Below are positions 52,220 through 64,000 of a stretch of 64,000 nt of DNA, piece after piece. The DNA is from Varroa destructor (lineage: Eukaryota; Arthropoda; Arachnida; Mesostigmata; Varroidae): the NCBI RefSeq assembly GCF_002443255.2, contig NW_019211455.1, forward strand, positions 53,282,801 through 53,346,800, given 5' to 3'. Under the pieces are notes generated by a model. That model did no database searches. It saw only the letters and a list, made by a program, of their open reading frames with translations, and was not told the origin of the DNA. Made by a program: the position numbers and the translations under genes. Each line of letters opens with the position of its first letter. The stretch's first letter is position 1.

Positions 52220-52868
52220 GTGTGCTCTTGCTTAAAAACGCTATCAAGACATGCAGACTTTTCTTTTTTTAATCACGGTAGCCCTTAATTTTTCCTTGTT
52301 CCTGAAAGAGAACGTCGCTTCAGATGCTTAAGGGTAGTCTCTAAGTTGAAAATGACTTAATCTAACAGAACTTGTTTTTACGTCTTTCGATCACTTCGTT
52401 GAATTAAGCATGCGTCGAATGCTCACCAGCCACATGTTATTGTTACAGCTATTGTAAAGTTAATAGCGCGCTTCTTTGCAAACTTGATGATATAGGCATG
52501 TGTGAAAATAAAATGAAAAACTTTCCTTGTGTAATGTAAGGGCAACAAATGGCTAAGCAGACTATATTTACCTTAAGAATAGTGAGACAGCTATAGTGAC
52601 TGATAACAACGAAGGCGATCAATTGTCGCCAAGGATATCCTTGAAGTTAGTTTCCATTGTGTCGCCGCCGTGGAAGCTGTAAGTTACTTCAGCGCTGCTT
52701 TTCAAATCCAGTTGTCGACTTTCCGACGTATTTTACGGTCGCGAACCACTACGATTCTTCGCCAAGCAATAGCATCATTATAATCGTTACAAACGAAATT
52801 TCGCCACCCGAAATGGCAGTTTAATTGCAAAAGCTCTCAGTGGAATTTCGTGCAACACGAAAACGTAA

Positions 52869-53129
52869 ATTCTGCGTCTCCCGTCGAAATACTACGTAGC
52901 CAAATATTATCTCGCTGATGAACGCAACTCGTGTACCACCGCAGTTCTAGTATTGTTTATATTTACGGGAGGTGGAACGGACGACATCAGTGCCCAATTT
53001 GAAGCCATCGTGAGCTGTTTGAAGTTTGCAAGGGTTGCACTGTCTCTGAAAGATCCACTGCTTATGGCTACGTATCGCGAATTAAAACCCCGAAAAATCG
53101 AAACATTCAGTTGTTGCCAGCGGTCTTAG
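52869..53129 (+). pseudogene. Possible transposon-derived coding relic
   Basis: A stop-to-stop frame of 86 codons without an early ATG. It contains GGGTDDISAQFEAIVSCLKF and a basic tail (RELKPRKIE), which read like genuine protein. A good acceptor (GTGTACCACCGCAG) ends at 52944 inside it. The +1 frame from about 53010 also reads coherently (ELFEVCKGCTVSERSTAYGY) and faintly resembles the N-terminal helix-turn-helix of Tc1-like transposases. Coherence in two overlapping frames suggests either a frameshifted relic or chance. No family can be assigned. Confidence 0.13.
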
Positions 53130-54280
53130 CTGGCTCTGGGTCGACTCTCTGATGAAATCGGTAGCAAATATTGTAAACCGAAAGCTAGATCGGACCACTG
53201 TCCTTATTCAGAGGCTCATTTGATTTCAGTCTCGCAGATTCGTCACTGTTGTCGGCGTGCCGTTGCCCTGACGATTGGTTGCGGGTAATGGCATCTCCAT
53301 CAAAACGTCTGTGTTGTTTTTCTGGACCACGGTATATTGCCGATCGATGCGAGCTAACGCAATTCTGCTAGTGTCAGTCTTTTGTCAGAGATTGGATGTT
53401 ACTGTCAATCAAAGTGTATTTGGAGGCTTCCGGTTTCTGTTTACTTGCGTTTGCGTTCACACTGACCTTCGGCGTGGCCATGTTTTCCCTCTTGGGAATC
53501 CTCCAGCCAATTGAGAACCAGGAAAATTCACATATAACACTGTGCAGTTCACTTGATTAAAAAAAACGTGTGGGCATTCAGTCAACGAAATCGAGGTGTA
53601 TGCCTAGAGCGGAACAGAAGAAAGAACACCACGGTAACATTTTTTCGGAAGTAAGTTTCAGCGGCCTGCTGGGACGCAACTGTCTATTCGAATTTTGATT
53701 TAGGAAATGTTGTATACAACATTTGTGCGATTGTATCTGACAACAACGGCTTCTACACACGGGTAAACAACAATAAACGAAAAGTCTAGTCCGCTTCGAT
53801 AAGCAGTGAATACAGTGCTGTATTAAAACACTTGTGGTAATGCTGTGAACCTTTAAAGTACTTCACAAAAAAACCTAGGACGTATTAAGTCACCCTATAC
53901 AAGTATGCAATTTTTTTCTCAATAGAGCCTATTTCATCAAATTGATTGTTGAATTAACTTGATTTGACTGGCAACAGAAGAGTAAGTCGTCTTCTACCAC
54001 AATCTCGAGTTGCGCCATGCAGAAGTTCGGATTGCTATCTCGTAGACTTTGCTGCTAGTCAGTTGCAAATCAGCATCGAAAAAAAACAGTCGGCATGCGT
54101 TCGCTGATCCTCTTCCTCTACCGATGTATTTTACCTGTTACAGCTGGCGCCTTGTCAGTAACAGTGTTATCAGGAGCCCAAAACCCAAAGGTTTTCTTCC
54201 TTGCTTTCTTATCATTTTACATAAATCGGGACGTATCCTGACTTTCTTCTACAAACGGAAAAGTCAACTGTGAGAGAGAC

Positions 54281-54386
54281 CTGGACAGCGGTCCAGATCA
54301 GAGCTGGAGGTCACGTCCGTGTCGTGGAAAAACTGCCAGTCGATATTTTGATCGCTTCGGCGTCTGACAGCGACAACTATGAACGG
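54281..54386 (-). CDS. Candidate internal exon, product unknown
   Basis: On the minus strand an acceptor with a pyrimidine-rich tract (CCTTTATTCCCCCACCCC, then AGTGCTACAG) precedes 54386. The donor TGTCCAG|GTCTCT follows 54281, giving a 106-bp exon that ends in phase 1. Only one frame is open. The 35-residue peptide starts PFIVVAVRRRSDQNIDWQFF and ends in an acidic/serine segment with one Cys. The pattern of a hydrophobic strand, basic turn and aromatic strand is protein-like. I recognise no family. The frame continues open on both sides, so the splice boundaries are not forced by stops. Confidence 0.23.
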
Positions 54387-57300
54387 CTGTAGCACTCTTC
54401 CGGGGTGGGGGAATAAAGGTGTCACAAGCCTGTGCTGAGCTAAGCGTTTCAAACTCGCTTTCTATTTTGCCCGCGAGTCACATCATGCACAGCATACAAG
54501 TGCGACCATTACTATAAGGTCTGCCCGTGACGGCACTGGGTTAAGAGACGTAACGGTGAATAGGCGCAAGCTATGTCTTGCTGCTTCGCTCTGTGTGGTA
54601 GTTGCTACTGGATGACACGACACGTACTCAGCTAAATGGGTATACAGCTGACGTATCATAGGGCAGACGCGCACGATGACTCCATTATGTTTAGAAGGGT
54701 GTCAGAGGACGAGCGGGAAGCTAGCTTAATTATATACGCATGCTGCTACCGCTGATGCTGCTGGCATAGCAAAAGTGTGAATAGCGGTGGTATCTCTGCC
54801 TAAGTCACTCACCCGTTTTGCTTCTTCCAGGTACATTTAGTTACCACAGTTGCTTTGGAGTCAAACATATACCTGCTCCAGTTCTGGTCTTTAACGCGGG
54901 AAAGCAGCAGTTAACTGTAGGCTGTATGTGCCACTGCGACCTTAGCCTTCGTATTACAGAGAAATGTCTCCTCGTGCAAGCCGTATCACGATGCGATGTT
55001 GTATGCATATTGGCGTTGTTCGTTCGTAAGGACGGTACATAACGACGTGAGGAGCAATGTGGTGGCGCTGTCAACAGCATTTAAGATCTGATTGTCTCAA
55101 TTCGGGGCCGTCCTAAGTGGCATAAGTGTGCCCCTTTGTTGGCACGAAATTCTATCTCTTCTCCACATCGCATTTCTTTCGCTGCTCTTGAACACGTACT
55201 TCGCGTATTGACTAAGTTTAAGTTCGCACACCCCTAACCGGGAACTTCTTAGTTTTCACTCAGGGGTCTGCATATCTGCATCAATATTCTCTGCTCTTTA
55301 TGCACCGTGTCCGAAATCCGTAAGGCGAAGGAATACATCAGCCGTTTTATATCAGAATGTGGTTATCTTTGAACTATCGGAAAGGGCACACTTCTTTCTC
55401 AGTGTCTGTTTTCAATTGCGCACCCCGTACGTAAGCAAATTGTGTCTAGCTTAGTAAAGTCACCAGCGTGCATTGCTTAGCTGCAATCGAAAAAGCTTCC
55501 ACTGCTTGCCAATTCTTGCACTTCCGCCTGACTACGGTCGGTGCCATAAGTTATCTTCATTGGTAGGGTAGAATCCAGATATTACGAATGGACCATAATG
55601 GAGGTCAGCCATCAAGAGCTGCCCGTTGGACGAAATGTATTGAACAGGCCAGACGCCATCCGCACGCAACGTTATAGTACAATAAAATTTCAGTATTTTT
55701 CCTTAGGAATTTAAAAAAAAAGTATATACGTGTATGTATAGGACGGTATTCTGGACTTGAATAATTGCGTGACACATACGTATAGATGTTTTCGCAGATA
55801 ATTGTTACTAACTTTAATTACTTATGCAATAAAAAAAATACCATGATTAGTTGCGCATTCAACCGAAAAATGCAGTAGTTCGTAAATTAATTGAGAAATA
55901 AAGCAGTCGAAAGTTTCTTTTTTCCCAGATGATTCCGTACGTTTTTGAATGTGATATGCCGAACTATTATTACGGCGATGTTTTTATACATATGACGCTC
56001 TTAATATAGTCACTGCCATGCTCTCTCTACGGTTTTAGAATAAGTATAAAACTAAAAGCAAGTTCTATGATCGTTTATTTGATAGAACATGAGTATTATA
56101 TAATATAAGCGGTACGAATTGAGAGAATGGTATGGCTGTAGCATTCCCAGCAGCGATTGGGATAACTTTGCAGCGTATTTAGACAAAAAAAAAAGAGATT
56201 ATTCATAGGATTCACCGAGGCTATCATTTTTCTTTGGTCAAAAAAAGCTGCTACACCAGGAAGCCAGCCACAATTTCCATAAGCAAATGCGTATGACAGA
56301 GTAGTCGTGCATTCATAGTATCCATAAAACGAACAGTCGAATCGCTACAAGTAATGCTACCCCCTAATAATTACTCAGTAAATCCGTTTTTAATTTAGTT
56401 CTTCTATTGCCTCCAAACGAAGACATTGCATCATTCAAAGATTGTTTGTGTTCCTGTTCAAAAGTAAGTACTCTACCTTTTCTGTCAGTAGATTAACCCC
56501 AAAAGAATAATGCTGCATATAGCGCCGACTATCGGCAAGATAAATCTTATGATATTGTGCAAACCTTTACCCTTGGCATCACCTTAAAGACCGGTGTGGT
56601 CTGTTGCCGACTCAGCATTATCACACGCTGCGCGTCTACTGTTCGCTCTCGATCTGTCTGCTTAGGAAGACGGTCAACGCGTGATACTCGTTTCCACTTG
56701 GCCCCATTTGCTTCTCTAGATTTCCCCTAACCCCCATTCTTACAGACTAGCATCCGGATGTGCGACACATAAACTGTGAAGGCTGTACTCATTTCTTCCT
56801 ATGTCGTCTTTGCGGACTCTTCTCTTCGTGCTCCGCTCACTCTTAGCGCGAAACTTGCACCGTCAGCATCCAGCAGCTCATAGTGCATTACTAATCACCA
56901 GGGGGGTAGTCTTTTCCAGTACTAAGCGCGCCTCTCAGTTCTGCTGCGTTGTGTTGCAGGCCCGGTTTGGACGTCAAACGAGAATAACATCAATGTACAA
57001 CCTACAACGTTCGCCACGGAGCTTTGTAGACAAATCTCGTCCAAGTTGTCCTTCAACGAAACAGACATTGGATAAATGTTCTAGAGATGTTGTCCTTGTT
57101 GGACAGTGTTTGTCGAAGACGGAAATCTTTCCGTGACCAACACATAGTGCAATGTTACTGCTAGCAAATGCTCAACAAGCGCTTCCAATGGCGCGTTCGC
57201 CCTAGCGAATCTTCGTCTAACGTAAAGAGAAAGCTTGGACATTGTCACAACGTCGCAGAACGATGCAAGCGTACCAGTAGCAATGCCATTCGTATTGTGC

Positions 57301-60300
57301 CCACTGTACACAGTGCATTGCCTAATGTGGCTACGACGCACCCCAACTACCTCCATCACCGAGGCCTCTATGTGACAAAGAGGCGTGGTAACTCGGCGTG
57401 GTGCAATGGTGCCAGCGACTCGGAGAAGGCAATGGGTAATGGTTTACATACCGTCGATGCGGAATGGCTAGAGCCTTAGGCAGGAAGCACAGACTAATCA
57501 TGCTGTATACGTCTGTTGTGCGAATCACATGAAGATCGTGCCATATGCGTGCCATCTTTACATTTGACGCAAGCGAGCGAGCGAACATCGTTTTTCGCTC
57601 TCGCATGGTTTTATCATCAGGACGCATTGCTAGATATTGGCGTTGTCACTGCAGCCCTTCAACAAAAAATTACCACATCGTCGTGAATGGCTTTTCCCAG
57701 CTTAACAGGGCTGGACACACATGCTTCTGTCGGCTTGTCTATCCGGGTCGAGCAACGCTCCTCTGGGCTGAATCTTCGGGAGGAACCTACTTGAGCCTAC
57801 GGGCATGTGTCGTTCCGATGTGCGAAAGAGGTACGCTGTCACCTCCGCTAAGAGACGCGCGTCCGACGAGCTAATGCTATTAGGATATATAGATCTGGCA
57901 TGAGGAAAACTGGGAGACTGTGGTGGGACACAAGTCTAGCACTTAAAGGGCGCTGTCAAAAGAAGATACATCAAGTTGGGTGTTAGCCTAATTGTTAGAC
58001 CACACTAGCAGATGAACCAAAATAAAGGCAAGCAGGCAAGCTCTGTTAGGGGAAGCACTCCGATCTAGAAACGCGGTGGGGTGGAGCTAACGTTCTAGCC
58101 GATAAGCGTATTCCACTTATTAGGACCACATCATTCGGGGTAAATATATCGACGGTGAGAACAAATGCTGCCAGCTATAACCGCAGGTGTTTGTGAGCAT
58201 GTCTATGCGCAGGGAAAAACCTCCAATATATGTAATTGTAAATTGAGCGTGTAGAACAGGGTGCATTGAGAACGGATACAAATGACGTATCTCAACTGTA
58301 TTGTAAAACTAATTGACATTTGACGTTACGGGCCTTCACAGACGCCTAGCTTATTTGACCGATCAAGCTCCTGTGAGATAGACTAAGTACACGAATTTAA
58401 TCTAGCACTAAATTTTAACAAAACATTAAGGTGAAACAAATTCGCCCCTTATCATAACTGATATTATTATTTAATTGTAAATAAAGTTAATTTTAAACAA
58501 AATTACAAAAGTGTTTACTTCGTTCTTTGCAGAGTACACAATAGTTTCAAGCGGACATTGATCCGCAATACACCCGTGTTCATGGTTCTTGTTTGTTGCA
58601 ACAAATGATTTATTTACATAGTCAATTTAAGGCTGTGTTAAGTGCCACCGTCTGGATAGTCCCTGTTGAGAACTCGAGAGACCTCTAGCTTCATTTCCTT
58701 GGTATCGCCTATACTTCAATAACATTAAAAATGGCATATGGCCTCGAATGACCTAAATTCCTGCTAAAATTAACAGCAGCACCTACGATTCTATTCGTGT
58801 GATGACCTTCGACATACGCGGCCGACGAGAGTCACGAAACACACGAGTTAATCAACTGTTGATGTACAGTACAATTAGTATACTGAGTTAATTACCTATA
58901 GCCGTTCATTCTACCTATCGTATAACAGACTGCATGCATCCACTCAACTCAGTTGTATGCACATACATACCGTATGTATTTCATTTTTGTGTGGGCTAAA
59001 AGGTAGATGTATGATAAAGTTTATACATGATAGAAATGCTTCGAAAGTAAGGACAAATAAAACATTTTCCCTGCCATGTTTTAAGAACTTGTAAAACAGC
59101 GAAAACTGACCCATTGTTATAAAGGAATTTTTAATGCTTGCCTTATTAAAAATATCGGTGCACAGATAGAAACCAGCTGAAGGCCTTACGAAAATTGAGT
59201 AATATTTTTTTAAATAATTTGAGGCGTCTGCCTCATGACAGCGGTATATTTGTCCCCCTGGGGGACATCTCACAAAAGATCGTCCTGATAAAATATTCCT
59301 GTATCAGTCTATGCCAGATGTTGATGTTAACAAATAAATTACTAAGCAGATTCGTAGATGGTCTCCAATCTTAATACGAATAATCGCAGACCTTTTCTAA
59401 GAATCGATAGGACCATGTTGACTAATTATTACTAAAGGTGGGAGGAAAACATGTCACCAAAGATGCTGCTTACCGAAAATGCAGAAGGTAGCATTCATCC
59501 GCACGCATATCTCTGCATTCTCCGCTGTTTCTGTTCATTCTATCCGTAATGTTGCCACTACATTGTCCTTCGGGTATAAAGGAGATCTGATGTTATTGGA
59601 GAACTAGAACTTTTTTTTCATCTGTTAAGCCTGATCGTATTTTCCTGTTAAATTCCAGAGAACAAGACATCACCCTTCTCAATCTATGCTTGCCGCTGTC
59701 GGGATGGGAGATTCTCGACGAGCGTCCGTGAGGCACTCGATTCTTAACCTCTTTCTAGAGAAACGTTCAACCTGCCACAGCTGAATCCGACTAGTGCTTG
59801 CTAGCTATAGGCACAATAAGAAGGTGATTCGTAAGTGGAGTCAAAATGAAGCAGCTACTGTTTAGGGTCGAAGAGAGGTAACTTCCGCTGGCTTCTTTTT
59901 TAGACTGTCTATACCTGGGCTTTCGTCGTCCACCGCAGCGTCCACCAAAACCTCTCAGGCGTCTGCTCACTGCGCAGGGCGGCGAAGGTGTACGATGGCA
60001 GTATACGCTTCGAAAGGTTCTCGCGGGTTGCTTTGTTTCGCTTTCTTCAAATTAGTCGTCCGTTAGTTCCAGATGGTGAACATCAAGTAGCGTTCGCCGG
60101 TCTGATAAGGAATAGCCATACTCTGAAAGGTAGGCTCGCATGCAGTAGCAGCAGCAGCAGGTGTCACGGACCCTGTTAAATATGCGAAAGCGGCTGCGGA
60201 TATGGGAAGCTAAGCGGGTGTGTCCAGCTAAGTACTTGGTCCATTTACGTTGCGCCTCATATATTATCTTTTCACCTCCTTGCCGGTTCTTCGTCACTGT

Positions 60301-60621
60301 TCTTATTCACAGTTCTTGTACGTTTTTGGCTGGCAGGCCCGTATAAATATTTAACATATTCCACGTTAGCCAGCGTTGAGCATTTTGCCTATTTTTAAAT
60401 GTGATTTGCGCGGTTATTTTCTTTAATATACTCAGCAATTATTTATAGAAGGCGGTCGTAATAGGCAATTATTAGAGTTGAATGCTGTTTTGCTATTATT
60501 GCGTTTGCATGAGTTTATGCGTGCAGTTACGGAGAGCTTATTTTTTAGTTACTTATTAAGATGTTTAACTACTTTTATACACGTCAGAATTAACACGCTT
60601 ATTTATTTAGAATATGTACGT
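54387..60621. other. Stretch with no supported gene
   Basis: A GC-richer patch at 56.6-57.9 kb has overlapping open frames of about 90-110 codons on both strands, none recognised. The region 59.5-60.3 kb has an 81-codon minus-strand frame (60297-60052) and a short CAG/CTG run near 60148. Elsewhere the sequence is AT-rich with dense stops. No RNA gene was seen. Confidence 0.45.
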
Positions 60622-60685
60622 ACGTTGTCACGTCGCAGTTGCTATATATATATATATATATATTGTAACTGAGACGTGACAACGT
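60622..60685. repeat. 64-nt foldback with TA core
   Basis: The arms ACGTTGTCACGTC (60622-60634) and GACGTGACAACGT (60673-60685) are perfect reverse complements. Pairing continues inward (CAGTTGC with GTAACTG, one G-T) after one mismatch, and then into a (TA)n stretch that can fold on itself. The whole 64 nt forms an almost continuous stem. Size and shape resemble a miRNA precursor or a tiny foldback element. The outer arms are not low-complexity, so this is more than a TA microsatellite. Confidence 0.75.
60643..60663. repeat. (TA)10 microsatellite
   Basis: The TA core of the surrounding foldback. Confidence 0.92.
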
Positions 60686-62913
60686 CCTCTCCAGTGACTA
60701 TTGCGCAGAGAAATATCCGTGCATAGCGATAAAAAAAAAAGTACCAATTTCACATGTGATTAGACAGAGATGGAATAGCGTTCTTCTAACAACTAAATAT
60801 GGAGTTTAAAGCCTTAAGATGATTAAAAAGTTTTTTTGTTCTAATTAAGAACTGCTATGCAGGCCTCTGCAGGTCCGTAAGGGGTCGCTATTAGCATTTA
60901 AGACTCATTTCGGCAGAGTCCTGTTTATTTCAGATCTTAGTGCTGAATTCCTGCCACACAACCCTACAACTACGTATAAAGGCTACAAAAGTGTAACATG
61001 TAACTGAGGCCTAATTTAATAGACAACGATGGAGATTATAAAAGCAGTTAGTCGCATTCTTCTTTAGTTTATAGAGCCAAAACGTTCTCAGCCGTAATCA
61101 GTATTTTTCGCTAGAAATTGAAAGGTCATAGTCTTATAACATGCGGTTTATGCTCATTGTAGTTTATGGTTGTACATATAATTACATATGTAAACAGAAA
61201 CATCCTAGGAATTTATAAACCTGTTGTAGAATTTCATGTGAAAATACCAACTGTATTATTTTATCTAACAAAGACGAGCTCGATTAGTTTCATGAAATCT
61301 GTGCCGGCCTGGAAACATGCTCGTAGAAGGGGATCCCGATGACATTGGGCTGTATGTGAAGATCTAACCACACAATACCATTTTCACGTTTCTGCCTATC
61401 ATATATAATAGTTGTTCGTATAGATTGAGGCATTGAGCCGCTGACCTAATGCATCTGGTAGCTTTCGCATTTGTACATTAAGGCCATCTGTTCGGGTATA
61501 GTTTATCTTAGTAATCTCAGAGTCCATATACTGTTCGATAGAGCTTTCCACATGTAAGGTAACCACAGCAATGGCATAAAAACACCGTTTTTCAGGTTTA
61601 ATAGGTTAGACAGTGCATCTCTATAATCTCTGCGTTCTATAATTGTGATACACGGTTACAACTGTTCAATGCCCGAGTGTTGGACGATTGTCTAGGACCA
61701 TACAGCGGACATCAAATCGGTAACTTATCTAATAGTGCCCATAAAGTTAACCTGTTGAGTAAAAAAAACGAGCCGAAAAGCTCGTGTGAATCGTCCGAAG
61801 ACTGCATGAATGGAAAAAAGCCAAAATCATGATCCCACATATCGTTATAATACAGATTTGTATCGCATCTTGTAGTTTAGTCCCTATATTTTCAGAATAC
61901 TGTCTTATACAATCTAATAAAATTATCACGACATTAGCAATTTTAAAGAACGTCAAAGTGATTCATTTCGTTAAGGATTTCAGCTACGTCTATGTGTCTA
62001 GCAATGCAGAGGGCCGCTGATTTCCAGGTGCGGTGTTTTTCTAAAAGGTGAAATAAAGGGCATTGGTACTGTATTCCATATTGCAAACCTGCCACGCTTT
62101 CGGATTACGCGAAGCATGTACATTAAACATATATGGCCGATGTAAGCTATATGCTTTTTACATGACATTTATGACGCGACTTTTAGTGTACACCAAAAGG
62201 GCCAGCATCTAACGACAAATTTCCTAAGACATTTTTTTGTTGCGTGTGCATCTCACAAACGTTGGCCACGTCCAATTCCTATATGCTATATATCAATTAT
62301 GCTGACATTAAAATGATAGAAAAGCGGAACAAAAAATATAGGACTGGCCTAAAGATGGCAAAGGATCGTAGGCAACCACCCGATTTGATCTTCAATGCTC
62401 GTGACAGTCGGTAACGATATACACATTGTTGCTCTTTAATAAACCAAATTAAATATCTAACTAACCAATAATTGGCCTGTTTGTCCTTTTCTTGTGCCAA
62501 GTCAGTGGGCCGAATGGCTGATCTGGGTTCGCCTTGAATGCTCAGTTTTTATCTTTGACACAATGTATAACTAAAAAACGCTCGATGTCCTCGTATTGAA
62601 TAGCAAAGTGTCCCTATGTGATATCCAAAGCTTTGTTCATTTTATTGCGTGTGCTCTAACTATGCTTAACAAAAGCGACCCGTGATATTGGCAGCGATAC
62701 CCGCCGCAGGAGCAATTCCTTATAATATTACCTCACAGCTAAAATGGAACTATTGACGTTGTGTATCCTATTTAAATGCAAATTCTCAACATTGGACCTC
62801 ACCCGCCCGCCATTCGCTCAAACAGTAGAGCAGCGCTGAAATTTCCCGATCTAAATCTGTGTTCGTTTTTAGCGTTCCGCTAAAAGTGGCGTTTAACGTC
62901 TGATCGTCTTGCA
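60686..62913. other. Non-coding AT-rich stretch
   Basis: No gene is recognised. A small GC stem followed by A/T-rich sequence at 61768-61785 looks like a bacterial terminator but has no such meaning in this context. Confidence 0.45.
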
Positions 62914-63228
62914 TTGCACGCTTCGCATCGGGTCATTAATGTGCCACCATGTCACCGGATTCATCTAACACATCCAGCCCAGACGTTGATTCAGCAGCCG
63001 GCTCCTTTTTGGATGCCTCAGCGCTTCGCCTCACGTCTCGCTCAAGAACTCGACACAAAGCGAAAAGGGGCTCAAATAAATAACCCGAATGATGCAGCCC
63101 AACTTGGCGTAGCGTTGATAGACTATAGACGGGCTTGTTGGCCAAGCGTCCCGAAACAAGACGCTGGCGTGTATTCACAGACAGGAAAGAGCTCGGTTAA
63201 ATCTGTCCACCTAGTAAAATACATGTAA
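62914..63228 (+). pseudogene. Decayed Tc1-like transposase C-terminus
   Basis: The plus-strand frame ends in a segment containing LAQELDTKRKG, then NNPNDAAQLGVALIDYRRA and a VPKQD stretch. This parallels the C-terminal end of IS630/Tc1-type transposases, where 'W..LGREL..R.R...NP....QLG.AL..EWR.IPQ..I' follows the last catalytic acidic residue. Just upstream, other frames show SPDVD and an FWDA/FLDA-like piece, recalling 'SPDLNPIEH.WD' broken by frameshifts. The expected final 'SM..R...V....GG.T.Y' is only vaguely present. N-terminal and DDE core regions were not found upstream, so this is a 5'-truncated relic. Terminal inverted repeats were not identified. Confidence 0.38.
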
Positions 63229-63247
63229 ATGGTGGAATCACCATTTA
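63226..63247. repeat. Hairpin, 9-bp perfect arms
   Basis: TAAATGGTG (63226-63234) and CACCATTTA (63239-63247) pair around a GAAT loop. The hairpin begins exactly at the stop codon of the transposase-like frame. Confidence 0.65.
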
Positions 63248-64000
63248 TTGTGTAAGATTGGGCATAGTGATTATGTGCAATGAGTTAAACTGGCCCTTAC
63301 AGATGCGCGTATATTAAGACGGTAAGTGTACAATGCTACAACAGGTTATCTTCCCTTGCTTGTGCTGATTGATGATAAAATCCAGGACCTCTTTTTGTTA
63401 TCGTATAGCGATACAACTGTAGAAATACCTTATTTTTCTACAGGCAATCTATCATCTAACACAAAATATAGGCTACGAAGGAGCCAAAAATAGAGTAAAC
63501 TACCCTTTTTTTTTATTAGAGTGTAATCTTGCCTACACAGACTGGCATAGAGATGGTCGTAGTTTCTTGCAGTTAGTCGCACATAGTCATTTTTTTTGTT
63601 ACTCATTTTGTTATTGAATCCGACTTTGTTTGGCCTCAGCGATATTTGTTATCGACAGGATTCGAATTCTGACATTTATGCTAATGTATCTGTACTCATC
63701 CCGTATGCTAAACTCCGTGTGTGTGTGTGTGTGTGTGTATACTCTGAAATCTGTCTTGTACCCTGAAAAAAAAATAGAATCTTCGAACGTACAGACGAGT
63801 GTTACGATATGAGATGCAACCGGGGCACTTGATTGCTTCTAGTTAGATAACGCTCGTATCCAGTTGGCTCAAACTTTGTTATTTGATTGAAAAAAATTGA
63901 ATTATTTCCAAATGCACATAAAATTCTGCAAAATTATTCTTAAACTTATTAACTCTATTCCTTCTAAACATTGCCGCTTCCACATTACACCTTTTGAATA
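63248..64000. other. Non-coding AT-rich stretch to window end
   Basis: No gene is recognised. Only the (GT)11 run is organised sequence. Confidence 0.5.
63717..63738. repeat. (GT)11 microsatellite
   Basis: Twenty-two bases of perfect GT. Confidence 0.95.

Larger units (their letters stand above)
49694..54280. other. Repeat-containing stretch without a supported gene
   Basis: The stretch contains the (CT)11 run, the duplication cluster at 50337-50988 and two long TA tracts. A GC-richer segment (51.34-51.78 kb) has overlapping open frames on both strands (131 codons minus, 95 codons plus), neither recognisable. A stop-to-stop frame at 52869-53129 is listed separately. Confidence 0.45.

Noticed and set aside
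60052..60297. Minus-strand 81-codon frame with an internal acceptor
   Set aside because: Two alternative frames after the acceptor both look plausible, which argues for chance. No family was recognised and there is no donor.
61768..61785. GC stem with flanking A-run resembling a rho-independent terminator
   Set aside because: The sequence context is eukaryotic. A 6-bp stem is common by chance.
62936..63178. Minus-strand acidic peptide (…EPAAESTSGLDVLDESGD…) considered as a terminal exon
   Set aside because: It overlaps the plus-strand Tc1-like tail, which explains the open reading better. It is likely a shadow.

Overview
The window is 64 kb of eukaryotic nuclear DNA, moderately AT-rich, almost entirely non-coding and rich in microsatellites. 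It contains one 100-base N gap (scaffold-style, unknown length). Nothing looks bacterial: there are no gene-dense operons, no long open frames and no ribosome-binding-site/start patterns. The longest ATG-type open frame is only about 205 codons, and open frames of 60-130 codons occur at roughly the density expected by chance. Short interstitial CCTAA/TTAGG arrays (the arthropod telomere motif), long (TA)n runs and decayed Tc1-like and LINE-like pieces suggest an arthropod, possibly a mite or tick or an insect. That placement is an inference, not a proof.

Layout. 1-11 kb: gene-poor DNA with one probable LINE RNase H relic on the minus strand (5045-5802) and a (TA)n tract. 11.2-11.3 kb: assembly gap. 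11.3-20.6 kb: AT-rich desert with several TA microsatellites and a C15 run. 20.7 kb: a 43-nt near-perfect hairpin. 21-29.5 kb: GC-richer patches (about 22.6-23.5, 24.7-25.6 and 27.7-28.8 kb) that could hold untranslated or short exons, but I recognise no product. 29.57-31.29 kb: a 1.7-kb purine-rich minisatellite with a 21-bp basic unit, the largest structure in the window. 33.4 kb: the best protein-coding candidate, a 97-bp internal exon on the plus strand whose peptide resembles the N-terminal region of Cys-loop ligand-gated (anion) channels. 36.4, 39.4 and 54.3 kb: weaker minus-strand exon candidates bounded by good splice signals. 50.3-51.0 kb: a cluster of nested short duplications. 60.6 kb: a 64-nt foldback with a TA core. 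62.9-63.2 kb: a probable decayed Tc1-like transposase C-terminus.

No complete gene, tRNA, rRNA or CRISPR array can be supported. The most economical reading is that the window lies in introns or intergenic DNA of one or more large genes, with a few small exons and old transposon remains. All coding calls here are low to moderate confidence because no homology search could be run.
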